DNA of 64,000 bases from Comamonadaceae bacterium UBA2121. Its GTDB lineage: Bacteria > Pseudomonadota > Gammaproteobacteria > Burkholderiales > Burkholderiaceae_C. The DNA lies in assembly GCA_002331385.1 (NCBI GenBank), contig DCYB01000003.1, forward strand, positions 62,001 to 126,000, read 5' to 3'. A model generated the notes under the pieces. That model was given only the letters and a program-made list of their open reading frames with translations, did no database searches and was not told the DNA's origin. Of this stretch, positions 18,658 through 27,939 are shown piece after piece. Each line of letters begins with the position of its first letter. The first letter of the stretch is position 1. Made by a program: the position numbers and the translations under genes.

Positions 18658-19587
18658 CTACCTGTGCAGCAGTGACAAGAACTGCTGCGCAGGCTTGCTC
18701 AATGGACGGTCGCGGCGCACCAGACTGCCGTAGGCCTCCAGCGTCCGGCCCAGCCGGCACGGAAGAATGCGCAGGAAGCCGTGTGCTTCGTTGTCCCTGG
18801 CCACGGCAAAGGGAATGACGGCCACCATGTCGGAATGGCGCACCAGATTCATCGTGGTCAGGATCGATCCGGTTTCGATCAGATCCCGCGGCAGGGGCGC
18901 CCGCTGCTCCTGAAACTCCTGCTCCACCAGCGTGCGCATGGGGCTTCCACGGGGCTGCAGCACCCAGCCATACGGCAGCAACTGCTTGAAGCCTACGGAG
19001 CGCGCGCGGGCCAGCGGATGGTCGTTGGCCACCACCACGGACAGCGCTTCGTCGTCGATGGCACGAAAGAGGTATCCGTCGCCGTCTTCATCCGTCAGGC
19101 GGCCCACCATGATCTCCAGCACCCCGTCACGCAACTGCGACAGCAGCCGATCGCTGGTGTCCACGGCCACTTCCATCGCCAGCATGGGCCATTGCGCGCG
19201 CAACTCCAGCAGCGCATCGGTCAACCGCCCGGGCGATGCGGCCATGATGCTGCCAATCACCAGCCGCCCGGCGCTGCCCTGACGCAGCTCCACCAGTTCG
19301 CGGTTCAGCGCCTCCATGCCGCCGCGAAAGTTCTTGAAATAGCTGGTCACACATTCGCCCGCCGCATTCAATTGCAGGCCCCGGCCAACGCGCTCGAACA
19401 GCGGCAGTTGCAGCGCGCTCTCCAGCTCGTGCAGCATCTTGGTCGCGGCGGGTTGGGACAGACCGAGCTGGTTTGCCGCGCCCCGCAGCGTCCCTTGTTC
19501 GTCAATCGCCAGCATCAGCGCCACCTGCCGCATGCGCAGCCGATTCAGCAGTTGCGGAAGGTTGTCATTGCGATCGATGGATCCCAT
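18658..19587 (-). CDS. LysR-type transcriptional regulator of the sugar-acid operon
   Basis: 309 residues: N-terminal helix-turn-helix (residues about 18-75: LAIDEQGTLRGAANQLGLSQPAATKMLHELE) and a C-terminal LysR substrate domain. Divergent from the Bug-receptor operon that starts at 19706. The 118-bp intergenic region contains a T-N11-A dyad (19608-19622), so activation of that operon by a sugar acid or its metabolite is the likely job. Domain layout resembles the GbpR/CbbR-like group. The inducer is unknown. Confidence 0.88.
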   Translation of the reverse strand: MGSIDRNDNLPQLLNRLRMRQVALMLAIDEQGTLRGAANQLGLSQPAATKMLHELESALQLPLFERVGRGLQLNAAGECVTSYFKNFRGGMEALNRELVELRQGSAGRLVIGSIMAASPGRLTDALLELRAQWPMLAMEVAVDTSDRLLSQLRDGVLEIMVGRLTDEDGDGYLFRAIDDEALSVVVANDHPLARARSVGFKQLLPYGWVLQPRGSPMRTLVEQEFQEQRAPLPRDLIETGSILTTMNLVRHSDMVAVIPFAVARDNEAHGFLRILPCRLGRTLEAYGSLVRRDRPLSKPAQQFLSLLHR

Positions 19588-19607
19588 GCCAGCTCCGATT
19601 CATATTG

Positions 19608-19622
19608 ATAACTTGCAGTTAT
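19608..19622. promoter_or_regulatory. LysR-type T-N11-A operator
   Basis: ATAACT, TGC, AGTTAT: perfect 6-bp arms with the T-N11-A spacing typical of LysR recognition boxes. A second dyad, ATTGAT-AA-ATCAAT, follows at 19621-19634 nearer the operon start, as expected for recognition and activation sites. Confidence 0.65.
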
Positions 19623-19705
19623 TGATAAATCAATTGTTTTCAATATACATGAATCAATCAGCACTCTACTATCCGCAGCACTACAACGACATCGGAGACA
19701 CATTC

Positions 19706-20680
19706 ATGCTGCGACGTACCCTCACGACCTGCGCACTGGCAAGCCTGCTGGCGCCCACTCTCGCCGCTGCCTCGGAAAACGCGCCGTCCTGGCCAACCCG
19801 CCCTGTGCGCATGCTGGTGGGCTCCGCTCCCGGAGGCGGCACCGACATCATGGCCCGCGCCGTGGCAGACCGCCTCGGGCCGCTGCTCAAACAATCGGTC
19901 ATCGTGGAAAACCGTCCTGGAGTTTCCAACACGCTCGCGGTGGACGTGACCGCCAAATCCACCGATGGCGTGACCATGGTGATGGGCGTGGTCACCGCAC
20001 ACGCCATCGCACCCCACCTGCTCAAACTGCCGTACGACAACAACAAGGACCTCGTGCCGGTGGCGTTTGTCGGCTCGGTACCGAATGTGCTGGTGGTCAG
20101 CAACAGCATTCCCGCCAAGTCGGTGCAGGAACTCGTGGCGCTGGCCAAGAAGGAGCCGGGCACGCTCAACTTCGCCAGCAGCGGCACGGGCAGCACCCAG
20201 CACATTGCTGCGGAAATGTTCAAGGACTCGGCCGGTGTGCAGATGACACACGTTCCCTACAAAGGCAGCGCTGCGGCGCTGGTGGACCTGGTGAGCGGTC
20301 AGGTGCAGATGAGCTTTGATACCTTGCCTTCCGTGATCCACCAAATCAAGTCCGGCAAGATGCGCCCGCTGGCCGTGACCACACCCCACCGCAATGCCCA
20401 ACTGCCTCAGGTTCCGACCATGGCAGAGGCCGGCTATCCGGATGTGGCCATCAGCGCCTGGTATGGCGTCTACATGCCCGCATCGACGCCGCCCGCCGTT
20501 CAGCGCAAGGTGAACGACGCCGTGAACAAGGTGCTGGCCATGCCCGAGACGCAGACCCGCCTGCAGGCGGTGGGCGCCGAGCTGAAGCCGATGACGCAGG
20601 CCGAATTCGCCAAGCTCCACATGGATGAATACCAGCGCTTTGGCGACATCATCCGCAAAAACGACATCAGACTCGACTGA
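19706..20680 (+). CDS. Bug/TctC-family periplasmic solute receptor
   Basis: 324-residue periplasmic binding protein with a cleavable signal (LTTCALASLLAPTLAAASE) and family segments WPTRPVRMLVGSAPGGGTDIMAR, VENRPG, SSGTGSTQH and VPYKGSAAALVDLVSGQVQMSFD. Bug receptors bind small carboxylates and, in Burkholderiales, usually lack a dedicated membrane partner; none is adjacent here. First gene of the LysR-linked operon, so its ligand is probably the sugar acid or hydroxy acid that the downstream enzymes degrade. Start at 19706 is supported by GGAGA upstream. Confidence 0.9.
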   Translation: MLRRTLTTCALASLLAPTLAAASENAPSWPTRPVRMLVGSAPGGGTDIMARAVADRLGPLLKQSVIVENRPGVSNTLAVDVTAKSTDGVTMVMGVVTAHAIAPHLLKLPYDNNKDLVPVAFVGSVPNVLVVSNSIPAKSVQELVALAKKEPGTLNFASSGTGSTQHIAAEMFKDSAGVQMTHVPYKGSAAALVDLVSGQVQMSFDTLPSVIHQIKSGKMRPLAVTTPHRNAQLPQVPTMAEAGYPDVAISAWYGVYMPASTPPAVQRKVNDAVNKVLAMPETQTRLQAVGAELKPMTQAEFAKLHMDEYQRFGDIIRKNDIRLD

Positions 20681-20690
20681 GACCCGCGAC

Positions 20691-21743
20691 ATGAACCATT
20701 GCGCACTTCCCGTTGTCGCCCTCACGCTGGGAGACCCTGCCGGTATCGGTGCCGAGTTGATCGCCCGGCTGCTCGCCAAGCCTGAAGCTACGCGCCTTGC
20801 GAATCTGGTGCTGATCGGCGATGCATGGCTCTGGGAGCAGGGGCAGCACCTCGCGGGCGTGGACATCGCCACCGAGCCGTTGACCGCTTTTTCCGAGGTG
20901 CGTTCGCGCACTAACACCCACCTTCCCGCATTCATCGCGGTGAACACCATTGCGCGTGCCGACGTGCAGCACGGTAAGGTGAGCGCGCAGGGCGGGGCGT
21001 CCGTGCTCCAGGTGCTCAATCAATGCATGGATGCGGCGCTGGCAGACCAGATCGACGCCATCTGCTTTGCGCCCCTGAACAAGCAGGCCATGAAGATGGG
21101 CGGGCTCCGGCACGAAGACGAACTGCACCACTTTGCCGAGTACCTTGGCGTGCAGGGCTACTTCTGCGAATTCAACACCTTGGGCAATCTCTGGACCTCG
21201 CGCATTTCCTCGCATGTCCCGCTCAAGGACGTGGCGCAATACCTGAGCCAGGAGCGCATCGGGCAGGCCGCGGAACTCATCTACCACGCGCTGCGCGCCT
21301 CGGGCATCCAGGCGCCCAAAGTGGCCATTGCCGGATTCAATCCACACAATGGTGATGGTGGCACTTGCGGGCGTGAGGAGATCGACATCATCGCGCCCGC
21401 GGTGCAACGCCTGCAAGCGCGCGAATGGCCCAGCCACGCGCCGTTCCACGGGCCTTTTCCGGCGGACACCATCTTCCTGAAAGCCCAGGCGGGCGAGTAC
21501 CAGGCCATCGTGACCATGTACCACGATCAGGGCCAGATCGCCATCAAGCTGCTGGGCTTCTCGCGCGGGGTCACGGTGCAGGGCGGCTTGCCGATCCCCA
21601 TCACCACACCGGCGCATGGCACGGCCTACGACATCGCAGGCCAGGGCCGCGCCAGCGTCGAAGCCACCTGGCAGGCGCTGCACATCGCCGCCCGCATGGG
21701 CGCGGCGCACCGACTCGCCGCACGCATGAACGCGCCGCACTGA
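20691..21743 (+). CDS. PdxA-family dehydrogenase (PdxA2-type)
   Basis: 350 residues similar to 4-hydroxythreonine-4-phosphate dehydrogenase: LGDPAGIGAELIARLL near the N-terminus, SSHVPLKDV and MYHDQGQIAIKLLG carrying the metal-binding His residues, and GLPIPITTPAHGTAYDIAGQG. Because it lies in a catabolic operon it is more likely a PdxA2-type enzyme, an NAD-dependent dehydrogenase/decarboxylase of a (phospho)hydroxy acid, than the vitamin B6 enzyme. Ten bases separate it from the receptor gene. Substrate not known. Confidence 0.82.
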   Translation: MNHCALPVVALTLGDPAGIGAELIARLLAKPEATRLANLVLIGDAWLWEQGQHLAGVDIATEPLTAFSEVRSRTNTHLPAFIAVNTIARADVQHGKVSAQGGASVLQVLNQCMDAALADQIDAICFAPLNKQAMKMGGLRHEDELHHFAEYLGVQGYFCEFNTLGNLWTSRISSHVPLKDVAQYLSQERIGQAAELIYHALRASGIQAPKVAIAGFNPHNGDGGTCGREEIDIIAPAVQRLQAREWPSHAPFHGPFPADTIFLKAQAGEYQAIVTMYHDQGQIAIKLLGFSRGVTVQGGLPIPITTPAHGTAYDIAGQGRASVEATWQALHIAARMGAAHRLAARMNAPH

Positions 21744-21811
21744 ACCACAAGCGCGGACGCTTCAGGCGCCCGCCGCTTTCCTCCACCACTCTCCATTCCC
21801 AAGAGGTCTTT

Positions 21812-22984
21812 ATGAAGATCAAGTCAGTTCGCGCCCGTGTCTTTCAATGGAAGGGCAAAACCGTTCCGCCCCAGGGCAACTTCTGCTCCAACGCCATGGA
21901 CCTGCTGTACTCGCCCGCCGAGACCATGAGCACCTTCCGCTTCCATGCATGGACCGTGGTGGAGATCGAAACCGATGACGGCATCGTCGGCATCGGCAAC
22001 GTGGCGCTGGCGCCCGCGATTGCCAAGGCCATCATCGACCAATACCTCGCCCCGCTGGTGATCGGTCACGATCCCTGGGACTACGAATACCTGTGGCAGC
22101 GCATGTACCGTGCCACCCATGCATGGGGCCGCAAGGGCGTGACGATGGCCGCGATTTCTGCCGTGGATCTGGCGATCTGGGACATCCTCGGAAAGAGTGT
22201 GAACAAGCCCGTGTTCAAACTGCTGGGTGGTCGCACCAAGGAAAAAATCCCCTGCTACTACTCCAAGCTCTACCGCACGGACCTCAAGGAGATGCAGGAC
22301 GAAGCGCAGCAATTCCTCGATCAGGGTTTCAAGGCCTTCAAGATGCGCTTTGGCTACGGGCCAGCCCACTTGCAGGAAGGCGTGCGCGAGAACCTCAAAT
22401 CCGTGGAGGCAATCCGCGAAGTGATCGGCTACGACAACGACCTGATGCTGGAGTGCTACATGGGCTGGAACCTCGAGTACGCCAAACGCATCCTGCCCAA
22501 GCTGGAAAAGTTCGAACCGCGTTGGCTCGAAGAGCCGGTCATCGCCGACGACATCGATGGCTACGCCGAACTCAACCAGCTCACCAGCATTCCGATCTCT
22601 GGCGGAGAGCATGAATTCAGCCTCTACGGCTTCAGGCAACTGCTCGACAAGAAAGCCGTGAGCGTGGTGCAGTACGACACCAACCGCGTCGGCGGCATCA
22701 CCGCCGCCCACAAGATCAATGCGCTGTGCGAAGCCTATTCCGTGCCGGTGATTCCGCACGCGGGCCAGATGCACAACTACCACCTCACCATGAGCACGCT
22801 GGCTTCGCCGATGGCGGAGTACTTCCCGATCTTCGACGTGGAAGTGGGCAATGAACTGTTCTGGTACATCTTCGATGGCGAGCCGATTGCAGAGAACGGC
22901 TTCCTCCAGCTCAGTGACGACACGCCAGGTCTGGGTCTGACGATCAAGACCGAATACCTCGACCAGTTCGACATCATCGAGTAA
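21812..22984 (+). CDS. Enolase-superfamily acid-sugar dehydratase
   Basis: 390 residues of the mandelate racemase/enolase superfamily. The barrel shows the general-base Lys region (FKAFKMRFGYG), three metal ligands (LMLECYMGWN, RWLEEPVIADD, PISGGEHEF) and a catalytic His late (VIPHAGQMHNYHL). Such enzymes dehydrate aldonic or aldaric acids to 2-keto-3-deoxy acids; the sequence is closest in character to L-rhamnonate-dehydratase-like proteins, but I would not name the substrate. Start at ATG 21812 has AGAGG upstream. Fits the operon: receptor, oxidation, dehydration, DapA-type step, aldehyde oxidation. Confidence 0.85.
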   Translation: MKIKSVRARVFQWKGKTVPPQGNFCSNAMDLLYSPAETMSTFRFHAWTVVEIETDDGIVGIGNVALAPAIAKAIIDQYLAPLVIGHDPWDYEYLWQRMYRATHAWGRKGVTMAAISAVDLAIWDILGKSVNKPVFKLLGGRTKEKIPCYYSKLYRTDLKEMQDEAQQFLDQGFKAFKMRFGYGPAHLQEGVRENLKSVEAIREVIGYDNDLMLECYMGWNLEYAKRILPKLEKFEPRWLEEPVIADDIDGYAELNQLTSIPISGGEHEFSLYGFRQLLDKKAVSVVQYDTNRVGGITAAHKINALCEAYSVPVIPHAGQMHNYHLTMSTLASPMAEYFPIFDVEVGNELFWYIFDGEPIAENGFLQLSDDTPGLGLTIKTEYLDQFDIIE

Positions 22985-22996
22985 GGAGCGCACACC

Positions 22997-23926
22997 ATGC
23001 CAGGACTGTCCAACCCGCGCTACCGCGGCATCTTCCCCGTCGTTCCTACCACCTTTCATCCGGACGGCACGCTCGATGTGCACAGCCAGAAGCGCTGCGT
23101 CGATTTCATGATCGACTCGGGCGTTGATGGCCTGTGCATTCTGGCCAACTACTCCGAGCAGTTTCTCGTCAGCGATGACGAGCGTGAAACCCTCACGCGC
23201 ACGGTGCTGGAACATGTCGCCGGGCGGGTGCCCGTCATCGTCACCACGACTCACACCAGCACGCTCGTCTGCGCGCAACGCAGTCGCCGCGCCCAGGACA
23301 TGGGCGCCGCCATGGTGATGGTGATGCCGCCGTACCACGGCGCCACCTTCCGGTTTCCCGAACCCGCGCTCTACCGCTTCTTTGCCGACCTGTCCGATGC
23401 CATCGACATCCCCGTGATGATCCAGGACGCACCCGCCGCAGGAACCCCCTTGCCACCGGCATTCCTCGCACGCATGGCGCGCGAGATCGAGCACATCAGC
23501 TACTTCAAGATGGAAACCGCCGGAGCGGCCAACAAGCTGCGCGAGCTGATCGAGCTCGGCGGCGAAGCCATCGAAGGGCCGTGGGACGGCGAAGAGGCCA
23601 TCACCCTGCTGGCCGATCTGGAAGCCGGAGCCACCGGCGCCATGACCGGCGGTGGCTTCGCCGACGGCATCCGTCCCATCATCATGGCGCACCGCGAAGG
23701 CGACAAGGACAAGGCCTTTGCAGAGTACCAGCGCTGGCTGCCACTCATCAACCACGAGAACCGGCAAGCCGGCTTTCTGGCCGCCAAGGCCCTGATGAAA
23801 GAGGGCGGCGTGATCGCCTGCGATGCCCCCCGCGCTCCGTGGCCGGAAATGCATCCCGAAGTGCGCCGCCAGTTGCTCGACATCGCGCGCCGACTGGATC
23901 CGCTGGTGCTGCGCTGGGGGCGCTGA
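22997..23926 (+). CDS. Dihydrodipicolinate synthase (DapA) family enzyme
   Basis: 309-residue class I aldolase/dehydratase barrel. The Schiff-base Lys is seen in ISYFKMETAG, and the N-terminal GIFPVVPTTFHPDGTLD and ILANYSEQF segments match the family. In sugar-acid operons these act on 2-keto-3-deoxy acids, either splitting them to pyruvate plus an aldehyde or dehydrating them to 2-oxoglutarate semialdehyde. The neighbouring aldehyde dehydrogenase fits either route. Twelve bases after the dehydratase gene, with a TAAGGAG ribosome site overlapping that gene's stop. Confidence 0.87.
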   Translation: MPGLSNPRYRGIFPVVPTTFHPDGTLDVHSQKRCVDFMIDSGVDGLCILANYSEQFLVSDDERETLTRTVLEHVAGRVPVIVTTTHTSTLVCAQRSRRAQDMGAAMVMVMPPYHGATFRFPEPALYRFFADLSDAIDIPVMIQDAPAAGTPLPPAFLARMAREIEHISYFKMETAGAANKLRELIELGGEAIEGPWDGEEAITLLADLEAGATGAMTGGGFADGIRPIIMAHREGDKDKAFAEYQRWLPLINHENRQAGFLAAKALMKEGGVIACDAPRAPWPEMHPEVRRQLLDIARRLDPLVLRWGR

Positions 23927-23989
23927 AGCGCGTCGGCTCAGATACCGCGCACAAACGCAATCGCTGCAACGACTCATCCCGCATACGCC

Positions 23990-25441
23990 ATGACCACCCG
24001 ACACGACAACTTCATCAACGGCATCTGGACGCCGGGCAAAGCCTACGCTGCCAACATCAACCCCAGCCATCTGAGCGAGGTGGTGGGCGAATACGCGCAA
24101 GGTGACGCATCGGACGTGGATGCCGCGGTGTACGCCGCCAGCGTCGCCTTTCCCAGTTGGAGCGTCAGCGGCATCCAGTCGCGCCACGATGCGCTCGACA
24201 AGATCGGCACCGAGATCCTCGCGCGCAAGGAGGAGTTGGGAGAACTCCTCGCGCGCGAAGAGGGCAAGGTGCGCGCGGAAGCCATAGGCGAGGTGATGCG
24301 CGCAGGACAGATCTTCAAGTTCTTTGCCGGCGAATGCCTGCGTCTGGCGGGGGAATCCCTTCCCTCCGTGCGACCGGGGATTGGCGTGGAGATCACGCGC
24401 GAGCCCATCGGCGTGGTGGGACTGATCACGCCGTGGAATTTCCCCATCGCCATTCCTGCTTGGAAGATCGCTCCCGCACTGGCATTTGGCAACTGCGTGG
24501 TGTTCAAGCCCGCCGATCTGGTTCCGGGTTGCGCATGGGCGCTGGCGGACATCATCCGCCGCTCAGGCATTCCGGCCGGTGTGTTCAACCTCGTCATGGG
24601 CAGCGGGCGCGTCATCGGCGAGGCACTGGTGCGGCATGCGGACGTCGCCGCCATCAGCTTCACCGGCTCCGTCGGGGTGGGGCGCAGCATCGCCGCTGCG
24701 TGTGCAGAGTCCGGAAAGAAAGTCCAGCTCGAAATGGGCGGCAAAAATCCGCAGGTGGTGCTGGACGATGCCGATCTGCAGCAGGCCGTCGAGCTCTCGG
24801 CGCAAAGCTGCTTTTACTCCACAGGACAACGCTGCACGGCGTCCAGCCGCATCATCGTCACGGACACGATCTACCCGGCTTTCGTCGATGCGCTCAAGGC
24901 CCGGGTGGAACGCATCAAGGTGGGCGGCGCACTGGCCGATGGCACGGACATGGGGCCTGTGGTGAGCCAGGCGCAACTGGAGCAAGACCTGTCCTATGTC
25001 GCCATCGGCAACGCAGAAGGAGCGCGCCTGATCACGGGCGGCCAGCGTGTCGCCTGCCATTCAGGCAGCCCGCACGATGGCTATTTCATGTCTCCGGCGT
25101 TGTTTGTCGACACCACGCCGTCCATGCGCATCAACCGCGAGGAAATCTTCGGTCCGGTGGCCAGCGTGATCCGCGTGAAGGACTACGACGAAGCGCTGGC
25201 CGTGGCGAACGACTCCCCCTTCGGGCTCTCGGCCGGCATTGCCACCACGAGCCTGCAATACGCCACGCACTTCAAACGCCACGCGCAGGCCGGGATGGTG
25301 ATGGTCAACTTGCCCACAGCCGGTGTGGACTACCACGTGCCGTTTGGTGGGCGCAAGGGCTCCAGCTATGGCCCGCGCGAGCAAGGCCGCTATGCGCAAG
25401 AGTTCTACACCACCGTGAAAACCGCATATACGCTGGCCTGA
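23990..25441 (+). CDS. Aldehyde dehydrogenase, 2-oxoglutarate-semialdehyde-dehydrogenase-like
   Basis: 483 residues with the full ALDH set: PWNFPIAIPAWKIAPAL, FTGSVGVGR, LEMGGKNPQVV (catalytic Glu) and STGQRCTASSR (catalytic Cys). The end GGRKGSSYGPREQGRYAQEF is typical of the acid-sugar 2,5-dioxovalerate (2-oxoglutarate semialdehyde) dehydrogenases. Last gene of the operon; its product would be 2-oxoglutarate, feeding the TCA cycle, or a hydroxy acid if the aldehyde is lactaldehyde or glycolaldehyde. The convergent acyl-CoA gene begins 85 bases further on. Confidence 0.88.
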   Translation: MTTRHDNFINGIWTPGKAYAANINPSHLSEVVGEYAQGDASDVDAAVYAASVAFPSWSVSGIQSRHDALDKIGTEILARKEELGELLAREEGKVRAEAIGEVMRAGQIFKFFAGECLRLAGESLPSVRPGIGVEITREPIGVVGLITPWNFPIAIPAWKIAPALAFGNCVVFKPADLVPGCAWALADIIRRSGIPAGVFNLVMGSGRVIGEALVRHADVAAISFTGSVGVGRSIAAACAESGKKVQLEMGGKNPQVVLDDADLQQAVELSAQSCFYSTGQRCTASSRIIVTDTIYPAFVDALKARVERIKVGGALADGTDMGPVVSQAQLEQDLSYVAIGNAEGARLITGGQRVACHSGSPHDGYFMSPALFVDTTPSMRINREEIFGPVASVIRVKDYDEALAVANDSPFGLSAGIATTSLQYATHFKRHAQAGMVMVNLPTAGVDYHVPFGGRKGSSYGPREQGRYAQEFYTTVKTAYTLA

Positions 25442-25526
25442 GCGGGCTATGCTTTGCGTCGACGATTGTGGTGCAAAGCGAGACAGGGCAGGGCGCGACA
25501 CGCCCCGCTCTGCCGCTCGGCGGTTG

Positions 25527-26567
25527 TCACGCCAACGCCAGGGCCTCCACCTGCGTCAGCGCCTTCGATGCACCACCCAGTCGCGCCGCCAGATGGTGTG
25601 CGCGCTTGAGGTACAGGTGCGCATCGTGCTCCCACGTGAAGCCCATGCCGCCATGCACCTGGATCACCGTGCGCGTGGTGTGCAGGGCGCCTTCGATGGC
25701 GGTGTATTCGGCGGCGGCGCAGGCGAATGCGGTGTCGGGCAATTGGCCGTCGAGCGCGGCGCTGGCGTATAGCGCGGACAGACGGGCGTTGTCCACCGCC
25801 ATCCACGCGTTGGCAAGCTGGTGCTTGATGGCCTGATAGCTGCCGATGGGTTTGCCAAACTGCACGCGCTCCTTGGCGTAGTCCGCGCCCAACTGCAGTG
25901 CCGCCTGCGCGACGCCGATGAGTTCGGCGCACTGCATGAGCCGGTAGGCGCGACGGGCGTGCGCGCGCTCTTCGGCGCTGACATGCGACAGCGTGTGCCA
26001 TGACAGCGCGGCATCGGCACTCGCTGTGCTTTGGCGCAGCGTGGGGTCCAGCCCCCATGTGGCGTCGTCGGCCGAGGTGCTGTGGGTGATGGCGATCTGC
26101 AGCGGCTGCGCATCGTCGTGCATGCCGCGCACCACGACCACGTCGGTGCATTGCGCCACATGGTCGCGCAGACGGTCTTGCTCGGCCACGCAATGCGCCG
26201 CGCGCTCGCCAGCAAGAATGCCTTGCACCAGCGCCGTCAGTGCCTCGGGCGCATGGTCCGTGCCTTCGGCGCGCAGCCACAGCGGCAGCAGCACGGCGCT
26301 GCTGTTCCAGGGCAGGTTCAGCAGTTGATGCCCTGCGGCCTCGGCCACCAGATAGGCGTCGGTCAGGCCCAGCCCCAGTCCATCCATCGATTCGGGCGCC
26401 AGCAGTGCCATCCAGCCCATGTTGGCCATGTCGGACCACAGCGTTTTCTGCGCCGCGTCGGCCAAAGGCAAGGCCTTGCGTGCGCGGCTCAGCGGATGGT
26501 GGTCGGCAAAGAACCGGCGGGCGGATTCGTGCAGCATCTGCTGCTCATCGTTGAGTGCGAAGTCCAT
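25527..26567 (-). CDS. Acyl-CoA dehydrogenase, short form
   Basis: 346 residues; flavoprotein fold recognisable from DFALNDEQQMLHESARRFF at the start and YAKERVQFGKPIGSYQAIKH plus HGGMGFTWEHDAHLYLKRA at the end. The middle domain is shortened compared with normal 380-400-residue members. It is the last gene of the operon, 30 bases from the full-length acyl-CoA dehydrogenase; such pairs often form heteromers in which one subunit is degenerate. The substrate is probably an atypical acyl-CoA activated by the synthetase at 28944-31073. Confidence 0.87.
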   Translation of the reverse strand: MDFALNDEQQMLHESARRFFADHHPLSRARKALPLADAAQKTLWSDMANMGWMALLAPESMDGLGLGLTDAYLVAEAAGHQLLNLPWNSSAVLLPLWLRAEGTDHAPEALTALVQGILAGERAAHCVAEQDRLRDHVAQCTDVVVVRGMHDDAQPLQIAITHSTSADDATWGLDPTLRQSTASADAALSWHTLSHVSAEERAHARRAYRLMQCAELIGVAQAALQLGADYAKERVQFGKPIGSYQAIKHQLANAWMAVDNARLSALYASAALDGQLPDTAFACAAAEYTAIEGALHTTRTVIQVHGGMGFTWEHDAHLYLKRAHHLAARLGGASKALTQVEALALA

Positions 26568-26597
26568 GCTCTTCTCTTTTCGCGTTCGTTCGTTGCC

Positions 26598-27788
26598 TTA
26601 TCTGGGCAGGCCCAGCATCTGCTCGGCCAAAATGTTGCGCTGCACTTCGGAGGTGCCCGCCAGAATCGTCTCGGCGCGGGTCCACAGGTAGTCGCGCATC
26701 CAGCCCGCCGCAGCGTCATCGCTGCCACCGGGCTCGGGGCCGACCAGCGCACGCTCTCCCAGCAGTTCCGCGGCCGAGGCCAGCAGTTTCTGGTGCGACT
26801 CGCTCCAGTGCAGTTTGGTGGAGGAGCCTTCCGGCCCCGGTGGGCCACCGCGCAGCGCGTTGGTGAGTGCGCGGAAGGTCTTGAGCTTCAGCACATGGCT
26901 GTCCACCGCCAGGCGCGCGATGTCGCGGCGCAAATGCGGATCGTCCAGCGCGCAGCCATTGCCGTCTTCGGTGGGCGTCTGTGCGGCAAGGCGCTTGAGC
27001 GCTTCGATCTCTTGCGCAAAACGCACCTGTCGCGGAATGAAGTAGGTGCCCCGCTCAAAGCTGGCTGCGGCCATGGCCAGACGCCAACCGCCGTTCTCTT
27101 CACCGACGAGGGCGTCGAGCGGCACCTTCACGTCTTCAAAGAAGACTTCATTGAAGTCGGACTCGCCCGTGATCTGGCGAATGGGCTCCACGCGCACGCC
27201 GGGGGATTTCATGTCCACCAGCAGGAAGCTGATTCCCTTGTGGCGCGGCAGGCTGGCGTCGGTGCGTGCCAACACGAAGCAGTAGTCAGCGATGTGCGCA
27301 AACGAGGTCCACACCTTGTGGCCGTTGAGCACATAGTGGTCGCCACGGCGTTCCGCACGCGTGGTGAGTGATGCCAGATCGGAGCCTGCGCCGGGCTCGG
27401 AGTAGCCCTGGCACCAGATGTCCTTGTTGCTCAGGATGCCGGGCAGATAGCGCTGTTTTTGCGCTTCGCTGGCGAAGTGGATCAGCGTCGGGCCGAGGAT
27501 GCCGTGGCCGATGATGTTCACGCCCAGCGGTGCGCCGATGCGCGCCTGCTCTTCGTGAAAAATCGCCTGTCGCGTGAGCGGCCAGTTCTTGCCGCCATAT
27601 TGCTCGGGCCAGCCCAAACCGGACCAGCCGGCCTGGCACACGTAGTCTTCCCACGCGCGGCGCCATTCGAAATTGTTGGGATCAGGTTCAGTCGGCCATG
27701 CGGCCTTGAAGCGCGGGAAATGGGTTTCGAACCAATCGCGCAAAGTCAGTCGGAACGCTTCGTCGTCCGCCGAATAGCCCACTTGCAT
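26598..27788 (-). CDS. Acyl-CoA dehydrogenase, full length
   Basis: 396 residues. Typical elements: WPEQYGGKNWPLTRQAIFHEE, CQGYSEPGAGSDLASLTTRA (FAD/acyl contact), GHKVWTSFAHIADYCFVLART and the C-terminal AGTSEVQRNILAEQMLGLPR. Together with the short partner it should introduce the double bond hydrated later by the enoyl-CoA hydratase at 31076. The 151-bp gap to the receptor gene upstream carries two hairpins, one of them a fragment of the long genomic repeat. Confidence 0.92.
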   Translation of the reverse strand: MQVGYSADDEAFRLTLRDWFETHFPRFKAAWPTEPDPNNFEWRRAWEDYVCQAGWSGLGWPEQYGGKNWPLTRQAIFHEEQARIGAPLGVNIIGHGILGPTLIHFASEAQKQRYLPGILSNKDIWCQGYSEPGAGSDLASLTTRAERRGDHYVLNGHKVWTSFAHIADYCFVLARTDASLPRHKGISFLLVDMKSPGVRVEPIRQITGESDFNEVFFEDVKVPLDALVGEENGGWRLAMAAASFERGTYFIPRQVRFAQEIEALKRLAAQTPTEDGNGCALDDPHLRRDIARLAVDSHVLKLKTFRALTNALRGGPPGPEGSSTKLHWSESHQKLLASAAELLGERALVGPEPGGSDDAAAGWMRDYLWTRAETILAGTSEVQRNILAEQMLGLPR

Positions 27789-27823
27789 GGTGCTTTCCTT
27801 GAAATCAAAACGGGGGTATGCAG

Positions 27824-27845
27824 TTCTTCTTGGCGATAAGAAGAA
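27824..27845. other. Intra-operon hairpin with 8-bp stem
   Basis: TTCTTCTT, GGCGAT, AAGAAGAA. Perfect 8-bp stem just upstream of the acyl-CoA dehydrogenase start on the minus strand. With the neighbouring repeat hairpin it may set unequal transcript levels within the operon. Confidence 0.45.
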
Positions 27846-27878
27846 TCCGGGCAGGAGAAAATTTTCTGGCTGTCTCGG

Positions 27879-27902
27879 CCCTCTCCCGCAAGCGGGAGAG
27901 GG
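27879..27902 (+). repeat. Solo first module of the long hairpin repeat
   Basis: CCCTCTCCCGC and GCGGGAGAGGG with a 2-base loop: identical to the first hairpin module of the arrays at 8.5, 11.3-12.4 and 49.5-50.3 kb, here alone between two operon genes. Confidence 0.75.
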
Positions 27903-27939
27903 GAGGGAGGAAGCCGGCGGCGCGCTGCGCCTCAGAGGG

